A stretch of 64,000 bases of DNA from Usnea hakonensis (GCA_013423325.1 BLJB01000054.1:79517-143516), one strand, 5' to 3'; positions 21,471-33,144 are shown, counted from the stretch's first letter. Notes: a model not told the origin generated them from the sequence alone. Numbers and translations: made by a program.

Positions 21471-22352
21471 TCAAGACCCTACGGCATGAGCGAAAACCTT
21501 CGCTGCTAGTTCACTGAGCAATTTAGCTTTATCGCCTTGGGGTAATTCCTACCATTTGTCAGACAAACTCGCTCCTTGTTCCATCAATGTTCAATGGAAA
21601 GGATAATCCACTCACCTGGAACACGCTGTAGACGCTCTTTCCTTTCGCATCTCGCACTGCCCCTAATCTGTTGCCCGCCACCGCCCCCGCAATAGCACCT
21701 GGAAAATTTGCAACGATAAAGCCCATAGCACCCCCGCTTAGTCCTCCCACCATGCTCCAAAACTTGCTAGTAGGCTTTGCTTCCTGGCCTTCTGCCATTC
21801 CTTCCTCTCTCAACATCTCCTCAAAGATACCTCCAAACTGTTCGTTGCTGAAGTGTTCTTCATCTTGTGTATTTTTCGCACCAAAACCAAACGCAGACCA
21901 AGGAAAGCCACCCGATGGCTTTTCCTGGCGGGGAATTTCTTCAGTGTCGGGATCGCTATCTTCGTCGCCAGTGGGGAAGCCATGGTAAGCGCGGGCGGAA
22001 TCGTATTCGCGACGACGAGTGGGATCCGAAAGAGTGTAATATGCGTCGTTTATCTGCTGGAACTTCTTGGTGCGGGCAGGGCGTTCAGGAGAGTCAGAGG
22101 CGACACGGTCAGGATGCGATTTTAAGGCTTGTCTTAGGAACCTGATTAGCAAAATTTATAAAACGTATGAATAGGCAATGGAGGTACTTCTTATAGGCAT
22201 CTCGAATTTGCTGTTGGGTAGCTTGGGGAGATATGTCGAGGGTCACATCTGTGCCTGTTAGGAACAGAATAGGTAACACGTGGTTTGCTCGTACAGTAGT
22301 CTGGAGGTGCGCCTGGAATGAAATCAGCAGTTTGTCTGCGAAACAGGAGCAT
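21471..22352 (-). CDS. J-domain protein with C-terminal glycine zipper
   Basis: Co-chaperone type DnaJ domain protein, 237 residues, four exons: 22295-22352, 22188-22248, 21616-22132, 21471-21548. The joined N-terminus reads PPDYYVTLDISPQATQQQIRDAYKKQALKSHPDR: a complete J domain with HPD, which stimulates Hsp70 ATPase. After an acidic linker comes FWSMVGGLSGGAMGFIVANFPGAIAGAVAGNRLGAVRDAKGKS (shown in part by GGLSGGAMGF and GAVAGNRLGAV), a glycine-zipper segment that could insert in or lie on a membrane. Exon 3 uses an AAG acceptor: the CAG nine nt upstream would add three residues inside the J domain and sits too close to the branch site. Type C J protein; organelle uncertain. Confidence 0.85.
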
Positions 22353-23018
22353 ATGAGTAGCGCTTACTGGACATGTCTTCGAGAAAGGCTGCTCAGGGCG
22401 TGACGCCTAGTTTTGTACGTCAAAGGTAATCAGGGAACTCTGGAGATAAGAAAATTCTTAGAGAAGATAAAGGATAAAAGGGTTTCGAGGCGCGCGAACA
22501 GCACCAACGTCCGATTCTGAATGAATAGTCTCAATTTATATAGGACGCAGACTGGAGCATAAGATAAATCAAGCAGTGGGAGAGCAACTTGAATGACGTA
22601 CCGAGGTACCCTCAGACCGTTAGGACTACGGGAACTAAGCCTTATTGTTGACGTGCATACAAAATCGAATTCGTGGTTCTAATTCTTTAAAAGCGCAAAG
22701 GATTCGAGGATCATAAACGTTGGTTTCTCTCTTATATATGCATCTGTGATACGATTCACTCGGAATCTGATATAACATGTGAGTTCATTGACACCGTTGG
22801 CGGGCGTAAGTGTACTGAGTACCTAAGGTACCTTAGAGTAGACTCGGAAACCATGCTGGCAAGTCTTGGCAGGGTGGCTCGGGTTTTTAGCAAGTCCGAG
22901 GGGTCATTCTAGCCCCAGCCGCGAGCCAGCCTCTCAAGACTCGAGTTCGCAAGACTTGTAACCAACTCTTTAACAATTTGTATAAGTGCACTCACCTCCG
23001 TATCACAATTAATGTGCA
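22353..23018. promoter_or_regulatory. Divergent promoter region
   Basis: It lies between the J-domain gene and the 142-residue protein gene. ACCTAAGGTACCTTAGAG at 22821-22838 is a clean copy of the dispersed palindromic motif. No gene supported. Confidence 0.4.
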
Positions 23019-23447
23019 ATGGCATGGTTCTCCGGTCCTGGTCGCTCCTCCTCTCCGCGCCGCTCCTCCTCCTTCTCGCAACGTCCTTCCAGTCACCACG
23101 GTGACAGTAAAGGCTACTACTACAAGACCTCCTCCTCACATTCTAGCCGCGCCCGACCCCGTGAAGGTTACATCAATCGCATTCTTTCCCAAATAAAACG
23201 GTACCTCCGTCACCTTTACCAATACGCGCGCAAACATCCAGTCAAGCTGATGATGCTTTTGCTTCCCTTGTTGACTGGCGGGGCATTGGCGGGGTTTCTG
23301 GCGAAGTTTGGAATTAGGCTGCCGGCGAGTCTGGCAGGTATGATGCAGGGAGGTTCTGGCGGTAGTCATGGTTACGGAGGGAGAAGCTATGGAAGCGGTG
23401 ACGGAGGTGTACAGAGTTTGATGAAAATGGCGCAAATGTTTGTGTAA
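23019..23447 (+). CDS. Small Ser- and Gly-rich membrane protein
   Basis: Single exon, 142 residues. The N-terminal 50 residues are Ser/Arg/His-rich (SSSPRRSSSFSQRPSSHHG) with many possible phosphorylation sites. A basic amphipathic region (YINRILSQIKRYLRHLYQYARKHPVK) leads into one hydrophobic, small-residue-rich helix (LMMLLLPLLTGGALAGFLAKFGI, about 78-100). The tail is a Gly/Ser/Tyr-rich run (GGSGGSHGYGGRSYGSGDGG) ending VQSLMKMAQMFV. I think it is conserved among filamentous ascomycetes but know no function. No signal peptide. Confidence 0.65.
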   Translation: MAWFSGPGRSSSPRRSSSFSQRPSSHHGDSKGYYYKTSSSHSSRARPREGYINRILSQIKRYLRHLYQYARKHPVKLMMLLLPLLTGGALAGFLAKFGIRLPASLAGMMQGGSGGSHGYGGRSYGSGDGGVQSLMKMAQMFV

Positions 23448-23980
23448 GGGCACGATGCGCAATAATTATTGGTGGCCGCTAGAGGTGAGCGTCCTGGATT
23501 CACATCGTCCCCACACTCGATTGCCATTTCTAATCGGCGAGGCAGTGGAAATCCCTGTTCTGAAAAGCCAACATACCCTTTGGATACCCTGTCAGACTGT
23601 CATGCCTTTGATAATTGACTTGACTTGGCGAGCTCATCAGCTGCCCAGACGCAATGGCTCAGGTTCCGATTGCAATATCGTCTTGTCCAATTCCGTCTTT
23701 TCAGGCAAGCCCTCAAGATTAATGGCAATCGGAACAGCGAGCACCGTCGAGTCCTGGCTTGCTGAATGCATAATTCAACGAAGATGTGTTACTGCAGTAG
23801 AATCTCTCGGCTGTGCATAAAATCAAAACATAACGGCAAACAAGATTGTCACACTTTATGATAAGTTATATAATTATCTAGCACAACGTTGAGCATCTGA
23901 TAATTATCTACCTGTAAGCTTGGATCTTCAGGCCGCACGTAGCACGTGGATCCTATGTATCCTTGATGGCCCGATATCCC
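23448..23980. other. Convergent intergenic region
   Basis: The 3' flanks of the 142-residue gene and ERJ5. A 126-codon frame (23440-23820) overlaps the stop of the upstream gene and has no motif; rejected. Confidence 0.45.
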
Positions 23981-25274
23981 TCAGTACACCTTGCCATTTC
24001 TCTTAGTACGTTTCCGTGTTGCTCCACTCTTTGGACCTGTCTTCATTTCTGAGTCTCCGTCCTCTTCGTTCGCAGTACTCTCCTGATTCTCCAATTGTGC
24101 TTGCTCATAGTTCGATCGAACACGGAATATGCGACTCTGAATCTTGTGGTAAGCCCACACTGGCAAGCGGAACAGCACTGTCTGCCTGAACGTGGGTTTG
24201 GATATCTCCTCTGGATCTAGCAAGAGTTCTACTCTTTGACCGTTCTCATCCTCTTCTTCAACATACACGTTGCCCACGGAGTCCACTATAAGTACTTTCC
24301 CATTGGCAGCTTGAACTCTCTTCTTAGGACCTTGCGGGCCCTGATCAGGTTCCGACTCGAGGGGTACAGGTGTGCTTGTACCACTCCGCCTAACCCCCTT
24401 GCTTGTTTTCTTGTCTTTCTCCTTTTTATTTTCTCTTTCCTGCATGCGCTTTTGACGGCGATTGAGACCCGCTGCACCGTTTTCTTGCGCCAGGGAGGTA
24501 GAGGGGTTGGCTGTTGTTCCCGTCATCGCACCATCAATGCCGGGTATCCCTTTAATTCCTGAGTCGTCGCCCCAGGCTGATCGTCTCGCATCTCGAATGA
24601 TTCGTTCGGCGTATTCTCGCTGTCTCTGCCAGCTCACATACATAGCGGCGTAATGGACCAACCCTCCTCCGAACGCAAACAGGCCCATGAGCACAGATCC
24701 TAGACCAGGCCGAAAGCGGGCGTAATAATAGCCAGTCCCCCGCCATTTGGGGAAACCGTTACTCAAAAAGAAATCGTATCTCTCGCGACCAGGTCCCTTC
24801 AAAACCTCAGCAATAACGCCGAGTCGAGCATACCGCTCGCTAGCCTTCTTTACGGCGATCTGGATTTCGCTTTCCGTGGGTGCTTTGTTAACGTGAACGC
24901 CTGGTGTCTTCTTCTTCAGTCCGAGGATTGGTTTCGAAGTTGCCTTTGCCTTGGAGGCTACGAGCGACTGCTTCGCCTTGTCGGGATGGATAATCCTAGA
25001 TTTCTTCCGGTAGGCTTTGACGATCTCGTCTTGAGAAGCGCTGGCCTTCACGCCTAAAAAATCTACAATGTCAAGCAAGTAAGCCAACGTCAAACGAATG
25101 TAAGCACAACTGGCTAATGGAAGGGCATGAGTAGTCACCGTAGAAAGTCACTTCAACACCCTCGCTAGCCTCGATCTCGTCTCGAAGGCGGAATATTTCG
25201 TGGTCATCTTTGGTAAAACCCGCAACCAAGGCCAGCAGACCGCTGCAGAGCACCAAAAAGAGTGACAATTTCAT
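23981..25274 (-). CDS. ERJ5: ER membrane J-protein Erj5
   Basis: ER-resident DnaJ protein that works with the lumenal Hsp70 Kar2/BiP in folding. Exons 25139-25274 and 23981-25062 give 405 residues. A cleavable signal peptide (MKLSLFLVLCSGLLALVAG) is followed by FTKDDHEIFRLRDEI and a J domain split by the intron: VTFYDFLGVKASASQDEIVKAYRKKSRIIHPDK. A family-typical insert then leads to YARLGVIAEVLKGPGRERYDFFLSNGFPKWRGTGYYY, and a transmembrane helix GLGSVLMGLFAFGGGLVHYAAMYV near 190-212. The C-terminal half is basic and cytosolic, with a Lys/Glu coiled-coil and a charged tail. The domain order matches fungal Erj5. Confidence 0.92.
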
Positions 25275-25843
25275 TTCTTAAGGAATGTAATGCATGTGTG
25301 CCTGAAGCTTTGAGACAAGCCTCCCGAGATATATGTGCCCTTAGTGGCCCTTCTCTTGTAAGAGTGAAACTTTCGTGGTCCCAATCAGAAAAGTGTGCAA
25401 GCGGAGAACTCGCGAGGATATCCGGGCAAACACAATCAACTCATAATTGATAAGAAAAGACTGCCCTTATTCACGATCTCTTTCCTAACAATCTTCAGGG
25501 GAAGTAGAAAATATGCTGCGCATGGCTGAAGATTGTGCTGGAGGAGACAGACCCCTGTCGTAAAAAAAAAAGGAACAAAGAACACATTTGCTCCGCAAAT
25601 TGTCTCAGTCGAACCCACAATTTTTTGCTCGTACACCTTTCCAACATTCGATACAAGTGTACAGTGTCTGGTTATTCCCCACCAAAAAGTGTTAAGACAA
25701 CTCCATCTGGCCTTTGTGATCACCAGCTAAACAGAAACAAGATCCTACCTATATAAAACCTCTTTCCACCCTGTGCTCTTACCAAACCAAAACCAAAACC
25801 AACATCGGCACTTCAACTCGACATTATACCTTCATCACGCATA
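25275..25843. promoter_or_regulatory. Divergent promoter of ERJ5 and the PRA1-family gene
   Basis: TATATAAAACC at 25749-25759 is a TATA-like box about 95 nt before the PRA1 ATG. A nine-A run lies near 25563. Open frames on both strands (25436-25756) have no motif. Confidence 0.45.
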
Positions 25844-26374
25844 ATGTCGCGAATCAATATTCCCCTCGAGGCTCTGACATCTCGCCTTAATCTTGGATCC
25901 CGTTTTGAAGGAGTACGGTCCCAGTCGCTGACGTCCAGATTTGCTAACCTCAAGCCCATCTCTGAGTTTCTTGATCTCAAGCGCCTCTCCAAGCCTGCAA
26001 ATTTCGCTGAGGTTCAGAGCAGAGTCAACTACAACCTGTCCTACTTCTCAAGCAATTATTTCGCCGTAGCCCTGATGCTCACAATCTACAGCCTCCTTAC
26101 AAACATTGCATTACTGTTTGACATGGTCTTCATGGGCGTTGGACTCTTTGCTATCAAAAAACTTGACGGTCGAGAGCTCGAATTGGGCTTTGCTCGTCTT
26201 ACTACCTCCCAATTATATACAGGCCTGTTCATCGTCGGAGTGCCCGTCTTCATCTGGGCCTCCCCAATTGCAACAGCATTATGGCTAGTTGGCGCCATCG
26301 GTGTGACCACACTTGGGCACGCATCCTTTATGGACAAACCGATTGATACAGCTTTTTCCGAGGAGGCGGTCTAG
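25844..26374 (+). CDS. YIP3: PRA1-family protein (Yip3-like prenylated Rab acceptor)
   Basis: Single exon, 176 residues. PRA1 proteins sit in ER/Golgi membranes and interact with prenylated Rab GTPases in vesicle traffic. The N-terminal cytosolic part has LKPISEFLDLKRLSKPANFAEVQSRVNYNLSYFSSNY, the PRA1 core; two long hydrophobic hairpins follow (FAVALMLTIYSLLTNIALLFDMVFMGVGLF and LYTGLFIVGVPVFIWASPIATALWLVGAIGVTTLGHASF, quoted in part). The end FMDKPIDTAFSEEAV is typical. A Ser/Arg-rich frame opens within the last 30 nt of this gene and continues downstream without an ATG. Confidence 0.93.
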   Translation: MSRINIPLEALTSRLNLGSRFEGVRSQSLTSRFANLKPISEFLDLKRLSKPANFAEVQSRVNYNLSYFSSNYFAVALMLTIYSLLTNIALLFDMVFMGVGLFAIKKLDGRELELGFARLTTSQLYTGLFIVGVPVFIWASPIATALWLVGAIGVTTLGHASFMDKPIDTAFSEEAV

Positions 26375-27642
26375 GTGGTCGGCCGCGAACTCCAAAAGAT
26401 TCGCCCTTATGGGGAAGACCATCAGAGGCTCGTTCTGGGAAGAGGAGGAGCGGGTCCGCCAGGCAGGCACAACAATGGGAAGAAGATAGACGATTCGAAG
26501 AAATAGATAGCGATGAAGATGACGGTCACGGTGTCGGATTGGATAGGGCGTTCGTTAGCGATGAGCTGCATTTTACAGGCGCGAATCCACTTCAAACTTC
26601 TCGTCGCCTACAAGAATATGATTATGATGATGATATATCATCTGAGTCATCTGGGCAGGACTATGACTCCAGCCATGGAGCCGGCGGTACGAGGCAGATC
26701 GCTCTTAGGGACAAGGAAGAATTACTGGTGCAAAAGGCTTTGGAACGCATACGTCGTGCGCAGATGTTGGGAAGAACGAACGTCAAGTTGACTCAACCTG
26801 AGCTAGATGCCCTCGAACGAAAAAGAAAGAATGACGAGGCTGAAGGTGCACGCCAGAAGCCAGAAAGAGGAAACGCCCGTCGACGTCGAAGTAATGGTCA
26901 GTCTCGTGATCCATCAAGAGAACAAAAGCCTAGCAGGAGACAGAGCAAAGGGTATATTCCTCCCTACGATGGCGAAAGCTCGTCCAGCTCTAGAAGAGCT
27001 ACCCCCCCTGGTATCCTTGTCCCTGGACCAGCTGGCCTTCCCGTCTACTCACCACTAGGATACTACCCGTCATCCACAGCCCTACAGAGTGGATCATCGC
27101 GTTCGGGATCTCGGTCTGCAAGTTCCCACAGCCTAGCACAGACGTCACCTCCTTTGCCTCGCGCACATAAACAGCGTTATCCCTCAGATCCGGATCCTGC
27201 TAAACCCTCGTCAGTACCCCACTCACCACAGTTATCGCGGCGTCTTCCGGACGACCCTAATTGGATACCTCGGCCCCGTTCCTCGTCCTCCGTATCTGGT
27301 CATTCCTACCGCTCAGATCAGTACCAAGCATATTCGCCTCCTCTACCGCAAATGCCCCATCAGTACAGTCAAGGCCGACGAGTATTGTCAAGTCCGCAGA
27401 CGGCCGTACAATCTCCACGTAGTAGAGGAGAGCCTCCGGTGCGATCTTCCGAGTCTTCTTCACTTCGCCGAGAACACTCTCGCCAATCGACTCCTGAAAG
27501 AAGCGAACAAGAGGAAGGCAGCGCAAGCGACGATGATGAGGGCGATGGCGTTCAAGTCGACGTTATACCTTACAGTCAAGGCTATGGAATCAACGTGCGT
27601 TCTGAAGGGGCCAGGGAAAGGCAAGGAAGAGGCCAGCGATAA
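26346..27642 (+). CDS. Ser/Arg/Pro-rich disordered protein, 5' end unresolved
   Basis: A continuous frame from 26346 (just after an in-frame stop) to TAA at 27642, about 430 codons. The early part reads RTPKDSPLWGRPS, then RRSGSARQAQQWEEDRRFEE and a patterned acidic run, which looks like real protein. A conserved-looking helix RDKEELLVQKALERIRRAQMLGRTNVKLTQPELDALERKR follows near 100-140, then 250 residues rich in Ser, Arg, Pro and Tyr. There is no in-frame ATG before codon 140, so the start must come from an upstream exon, a frameshift or a non-AUG codon. An ATG at 26409 in another frame encodes 26 codons (MGKTIRGSFWEEEERV) and could be part of the answer. Function unknown. Confidence 0.6.
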
Positions 27643-27745
27643 GCATACTGGGAGTTCTGGGGTTCCGGAGAGGCAAGTAAGGGCAGGAGTTTATAGACAG
27701 CTTTACACACGCACAGGATTCCTGTTCTTTCGGGATCTGAGATCG

Positions 27746-28784
27746 CTACCTCTCTAGCATGTTCTCCTTCACTTTGTGCTGTGTCCTATCGTCAACCCCA
27801 ATGCGCTTCAAGTATTGATTTATTCCCCCATGAACATCTTCAAGGTGTCCAGCTATATCCTCTACAAAGCCAGCCGGGCATGCAACGAATTCCTCGCTCA
27901 AACCGACTTGCCTGATCTCCTGCATTCTCGACTCCTTCTCGCTTTCCAGTTCGTTCTCACTAGCCATGTAGTCTGCACTTATCGCTCCAAGAGGAACATC
28001 CAGCAACAACAGAAGAAGTATGACCGCGAGTCCTGTTCTATCTTTTCCTTGGGTACAATGTATCAAGATGGGGTAATTACTTGGATCAGCAAGGACCGTG
28101 AATATCTCACGGATTTCCGATGTGCTATGATCGAGGCTATCTTTACCTAGCCCAATTAATCCACGTGGAGCCATGACCTCATGGCCAAGAATAGAGATGG
28201 CCTCTATTCTATACCCCACTGCCATGAGCCCTACAAGTTTGCAGAGACTTGACCATCTGAGCTTCCAGAGCAGGGCGCGCGCGAAGGATCCGCCGTTGAG
28301 ATTGATCTCATGGTAGGTAAGTCCAGGTATTTTCAGTGGCTCAGCGGCAATGTCATTTGATGGAGGGAGAGCCGCTAGGATCTGCGCTTGAGCGTCTCGC
28401 TTTTTGGCTTGATCAACGTGCTCGGTTGTGGAGCGCAGGTCGATGATGCTTTTTACGTGGTACCTTGAGCTTAGAGCTTGCCGGTCTGATTTGGAGGCAT
28501 CATCCTATGCGCCTTTCATTCAGCGTCGCTTCTTGAAGGCGAGATCTGGTTATTTTGCTTGCTTGAGGGAGCATTGTTTTGCAACTCAGGCTTCGGCAAG
28601 GAGTGAATAGGAGAAGAGAAAAAAGAAATGGTATTATACATACCGGACGTGCGCTGCGATAGATGCGCCCTTCTCGAAGCCGGTTGTTGCATTGAAAATG
28701 GTTGATTGTCTTGGCAACGTCGCGGAAGTTGAGTATCTTCTGCAAGGACTCCGAGGGCACGAGGATTGTGCTGTTGGGCTCCAT
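27746..28784 (-). CDS. Tyrosine-protein phosphatase (Y_phosphatase3 type)
   Basis: Two exons (28644-28784, 27746-28504) give 299 residues. The active-site loop HCTQGKDRTG fits HCX5R, with the Lys-Asp of the fungal/bacterial atypical tyrosine or phosphoinositide phosphatases. The N-terminus has NFRDVAKTINHF...LREGRIYRSARPDDAS, the usual opening of this family (substrate loop and first strand), then SIIDLRSTTEHVD. The C-terminal ISADYMASENELE and GVDDRTQHKVKENML are also family-like. No signal peptide or membrane segment. Substrate unknown; related yeast Siw14/Oca proteins act on inositol pyrophosphates or cell-cycle targets, but this protein is closer to the PF13350 type, so transfer of that role would be unsafe. 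Confidence 0.9.
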
Positions 28785-29320
28785 TCTGTACCAGTTTAAA
28801 AGCGAAAGAGATGATTAGGGACGTTCATGATGCCTACTAATTGACAGGCTGTACTCGGTAGAATTCTTGGAATATGGTGATTTAGGTTTGTGAAGTACAG
28901 GGTTGTACCTCCGTACAAGTCGGTCATATCATCGAACAATGTACATCAACATAAAACAAAAGACACTGATATACTTTGGTGAAGAAAAGAGTGGTTTTTG
29001 AGTCTTTTCAAATTACTGCTACAGACTGGCAGTATGGCAATGATAAACCAAAAATTTAGGAGGATTTTGCAGGCTTCCCTTCACGCCATGTTTGCGCGCT
29101 AGTGACACCTGGAAATGAGCGTCGTTAGAGTCCCGCCGCTGCAACCTCAAGTCAAATGTCAGACTTGACAACAAATGTACAGCCCTTCTTATCTTTGAGT
29201 CTGGCTATTCATTAACTCTTCCTGAATTCTTCAGGCATCTTATGGACTACTTGCATAAAATTTCAGCCCAACGACCACCAACAATATCATATATAGCTAA
29301 TCATTTGTCGGAAACACCAC
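28785..29320. promoter_or_regulatory. Divergent promoter of phosphatase and EIS1
   Basis: No gene is seen in this 536-nt stretch. ATATCATATATAGC at 29284-29297 is TATA-like and about 30 nt before the EIS1 ATG. Confidence 0.4.
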
Positions 29321-32300
29321 ATGGCCTCCACCAGGTCGCAGAAGCTTGAGGATCAAGGTGGGCAATAACGCAAACTTCTCAGGTGTGATACCTTATCTTG
29401 TAGGCTGACTTTTGCAAGCCGCGACCGCCGCTCTCTATGTCACAAGGAACAAAGACAGCAAGTCGCAAACAAAGCCAAGCAATTATCCCCTGGATGAGCA
29501 CAACAAACTCTCCGCTGCGAGTACGTTCACCCTTTGGTAGCCCGTCGAAGTCGGTCTGACATCGTTTGCCAGGTGCTGCAACCTCACTGAAGCATGCGGA
29601 CCCTCGAGATTTACCTGCCTATCCCGTCGTAGGTCTTGCCAACCCAGAATCCTCAGCAGGAGCGGCCGCAAGTCTAGCAAACAAAGACCACAGAACTTTC
29701 GAGCATTGGAAGCCAGGAGACATACCAGCTGCGAACAAAGCAGCAATGCTAGCCAAAGACTACAAGCCTGCTCCGTTGTGGCACCCAGAGCTGAGTGCGG
29801 CCGGCTCTAAAGCCGCGCTTATCGCGCAGAAGGAGGGAGGAGACGTTAAGATCTGGAAACCCTCGCCAACTGATGCTGGAAACTCAGCCGCAGGTCAAGC
29901 GATGCGAAAAAAAGGATTGAGTCCTCAGCTGGACTATGGTCATACTGAGGAAGGCGGTAGAAGAGCAATGATGGCGGCCACCCAATCGTTGGCTAGCGGT
30001 AGAAAACGAGCTGGCTCTACTCCAGTCGAACCAAGCTTATATCCAGATTCAAAGAACTCTGCGGCAAATGCGTTGAAGGCAGCCACCTCTGTTTCGAGAG
30101 CTGCTGGGAGGAATCAGCCCGCGCCACAGGCCCCAGCTGGCCCCACAATCGATGCTGCAAAGATACATAATGCCGCGATCACCAACCTCTCACGCGAAAT
30201 GTACACATCTCATCCTCCGGTTGCGCCGGAGGTGGAAGAGAAGAATAGACAAGCCGGCTTGCGCGCTGCAGCAGTCTCAATGGCTAAGCAGATGTATGAC
30301 GTTCAGCAGAAAGCCATAGAGGCAGCTACGGAGACTCGGCGATCTGATAGCTCCTATGCTGCTACCAGTGTACATAATCGCCCAGCCTCTGCTACATCAG
30401 AAGAAACGTATAATCCTCCGCAGTATTCCAATCTGCAAGAAGCGGCGCAGAAACTAGCAGCTGAGCGCCTCGCCAAGCTCCATGATGAACATGCAGCCTA
30501 CAGAACGTATTATGGAACGCAAGCCCCACCCCAGACTCACAAGCTGTCAATACGAGGTCGGGCTCCAGGGCGCGCATCCAGTGACGGTCAGGCAGATGAT
30601 GAAGAGCGTTCCCAAAAGATCAGATCCGAAATGTCTCTTTTCACGGACAAGTTAGCCCAAGTGGATGCAAAAAAGCGGCAAAAGGACAGGGATTCGCTTT
30701 TGGCTGCTGCTCAAAGAAACGTTCGAGCAAGCATGCATGGCATGGACGAAAAGGTCTTTAACGAGACCGGTAAAGTTTCTCCAGCAATGATGGAGGACTG
30801 GGAAGTAAAGGCTAAGGCCAAGGCAAAAGCTGAAAGCTCAGCAAGAATGGTCAATCATGGCAAAGTCAACATTGGTGGTGGCAGGTATATGGACCAGTCA
30901 GAGGTTGATGCAATCGCTGCCGCGAGAGTACAGCCTACAATTGATGAGGTCACCGCGACCGCCGAGAGGCATCGCGCCAGAGACGAAGAACTTCGCCAGC
31001 AGCAACTTGAGCGTGAACGATTAGCTGCCGAGAAGAACCAAGATCAAAAAGAACGAGATACAAAAACAAAGGAGGATTGGAGGCGTTTCAAGGGTAAACT
31101 GTGTACCTTTATAAATTTGACCGCATGCTAACGATCATCAGAGGAAGAAAAGCGAGAAGCTAGGGCTCGGAAAGAGGAAGAAAGAGCAAAGAAGAGAGAA
31201 GAGAGGCGCCTTCGCGATGAGGAGAAGCAGGAGAAGCGCAAGGAGAAGGAAAAGAGGGTCATTCCAGAAGCTTCAGTGGTCAAGGCCGAGAAGGCTGATA
31301 CCGAAGCTGTGGTTGCTGGACTAGAACCGCCAAAGCTCGACCCTATCCCTGCGACCACGCCTTTCACGACCGATGAACCCACAATTGAGACCGTCCAAAG
31401 TGGTGAAGAGGGAACTGATCCAACGTTCATACCAACATCTGAGTTGGAGTCGGTCAATGCCGGCCAGGCCGATCTGGCGCCAGTGTCCACGCAAGAGTCT
31501 GAGCTTGCGCAAGTATACACCGCGGAAAGCGGAGAACATCTAAGTGGGACTGCTGAAGATATAGCCAAACGCGTGTTTTCAGCGCCTATTGAAGGAGAGC
31601 CCACAGAGAACATCACATCAAGTACCGAGGAGCTAGCCAAGGACACGTCAAATACAGTTGCCTCTCCCGTTGTAGCAGCCGAAACTGCCACCGCGCCAAC
31701 AATTACAACTGAGCGGGATCCCGTCGTAACAGAGCCCTCGACGACAACAAAGCACGAGATTCCGGTTGCGACTAGAGTGGTCCCCACAATACCTGCGGCT
31801 ACGACGGAGACTACAGTGAGCGGACCCTCAACCTCGAAATCGGCCAAAGACAAAGATACGGGTAAGGTCTCCTCGTGGCTCAAGACAAAATTCTCTCGCC
31901 GCGCCAGCAAACCGGCCAAGCCGGAGTTGACGTCCGCACCTGTTGAAGGCAAAGAGAGAGGCTTCGTCGGGGGGGCGAACCTCACCGGCACCGATGCCAG
32001 CCATACCAGCTCTGATCATGGCGAGTCGTCTATGCGCGAAGTCGCGATGGCAGGCAAAGACATCGCCCCACCGACGACCGAAGCGCCCTTAGTGAGCCCG
32101 ACGGCGCAAGATGACCTTTATTCGGCATCTACGCGCGACCTCGCAACTGGACCGACAGCTACCGGTGCCCTGCAACGCGAGTCTCTTTCGTCAGCCTCCA
32201 TCAGCTCTCTCTCGAGCGACGAGGACACTCGCCGTGGCCGCAGTGCCATACCGCGAGAGCGGGAGCCAATCACGCAGAACCAGTTTGTGCGCGAAGAGAC

Positions 32301-32505
32301 GGACAAGGGCCACATTGATCCTGCCTTGACGGGCCGTGCGGAAGAAGCATCCGAGAGCTCGACGGGTGGAGGCGACGAATTCGAGGAAACGAGGGATACG
32401 TTTGACACGGAGAAGTTGAGTCCACCCGCGGCTGGCATTCTGGGCCGAATGGAGAGGAAGAGTGATAGCCCCGCGAGAGATTCCAAGTTTTCGGAGGACT
32501 TGTGA
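29321..32505 (+). CDS. EIS1: Eisosome protein 1
   Basis: Component of eisosomes, the furrow-like plasma-membrane domains of fungi. Four exons (29321-29357, 29419-29520, 29573-31093, 31142-32505) give 1007 residues. The N-terminal third carries the Eis1 repeats: ATSLKHADPRDLPAYPVVG, FEHWKPGDIPAANKAAMLAKDYKPAPLWHPE, SAAGSKAALIAQ and similar (quoted in part), followed by NSAANALKAATSVS. The middle is Ala/Gln/Arg-rich helix; a Glu/Arg/Lys coiled coil runs across the last intron (about 520-590). The rest is Ser/Thr/Glu-rich and disordered with many possible kinase sites, as eisosome proteins are phosphoregulated. Exon 2 uses a GCAAG acceptor because the TAG 12 nt upstream leads into a stop. Confidence 0.9.
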
Positions 32506-33144
32506 AATGGAAGGGTGATAAAGCTGGAGAAGGTACATGAGAAGAATGGACATGAATCGATACCTTTTGTGCGATTGCCCAGTGTTTTTTTTCTTTCGGG
32601 TTTGCCGAGAAGCCGTGCATGTCTTTGAATCTAGCGATTACGATACCTTAATCGTGCAATTGCAATGTGGATTTTGTTTCCTGAAGAGAGAAATATCTTT
32701 GTCTTTGAATCTCTCGCGAGCGAAGCATTTGCGCGTGGCCTGCGAGTTTCTGTCAGTGCTGTAGCAGAGCTTTTCTTACCTCGTTGCTCTTTGCCAGATT
32801 CGAAATCATCACTACTAATGCAAAGTCAATACGCAAAACTATTCTTACCTGCAGAGAGAGAAATGTGATTTAGGATTTAGCAAGGAAGAGCATTTGTATG
32901 AGCCGTTTCTCAGTCGCGTTAAAACCTACTGAGTGACCAGCTAATAAAAGGCAACAAAGACACCTCTCGATATAATGGATTGAATCAGGATTATTTGTGC
33001 CGAACATCGACTGGTATCTAACGCACAACCGCATATTTCTCTCAAGACCACCTCCGTCTATGCTGCATCTTTCCGGCCTGAAAATGCGAATCTAACGCCG
33101 TGCTCGTTATGCGAGATACAGAACTCCATTTTAATCGACCTTCC
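32506..33144. other. Convergent intergenic region
   Basis: The 3' flanks of EIS1 and the Frag1/DRAM/Sfk1-family gene. Two related segments near 32690-32720 and 32845-32890 both contain AGAGAGAAAT; short open frames only. Confidence 0.4.

Noticed and set aside
22255..22294. 40-nt version of J-protein intron 1 ending AACAG
   Set aside because: It would place the branch site 3 nt from the acceptor and give DYCTDVTLD; using CACAG six nt later gives the canonical DYYVTLD.
23440..23820. 126-codon frame after the small Gly/Ser-rich gene
   Set aside because: It overlaps the upstream stop, begins with a non-ATG codon and shows no family features.
31128..31991. Long antisense frame (287 codons) across EIS1
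   Set aside because: It mirrors a Thr/Val/Glu-rich coding region; low-complexity sense codons leave the antisense frame open. No motif and no ATG context of note.
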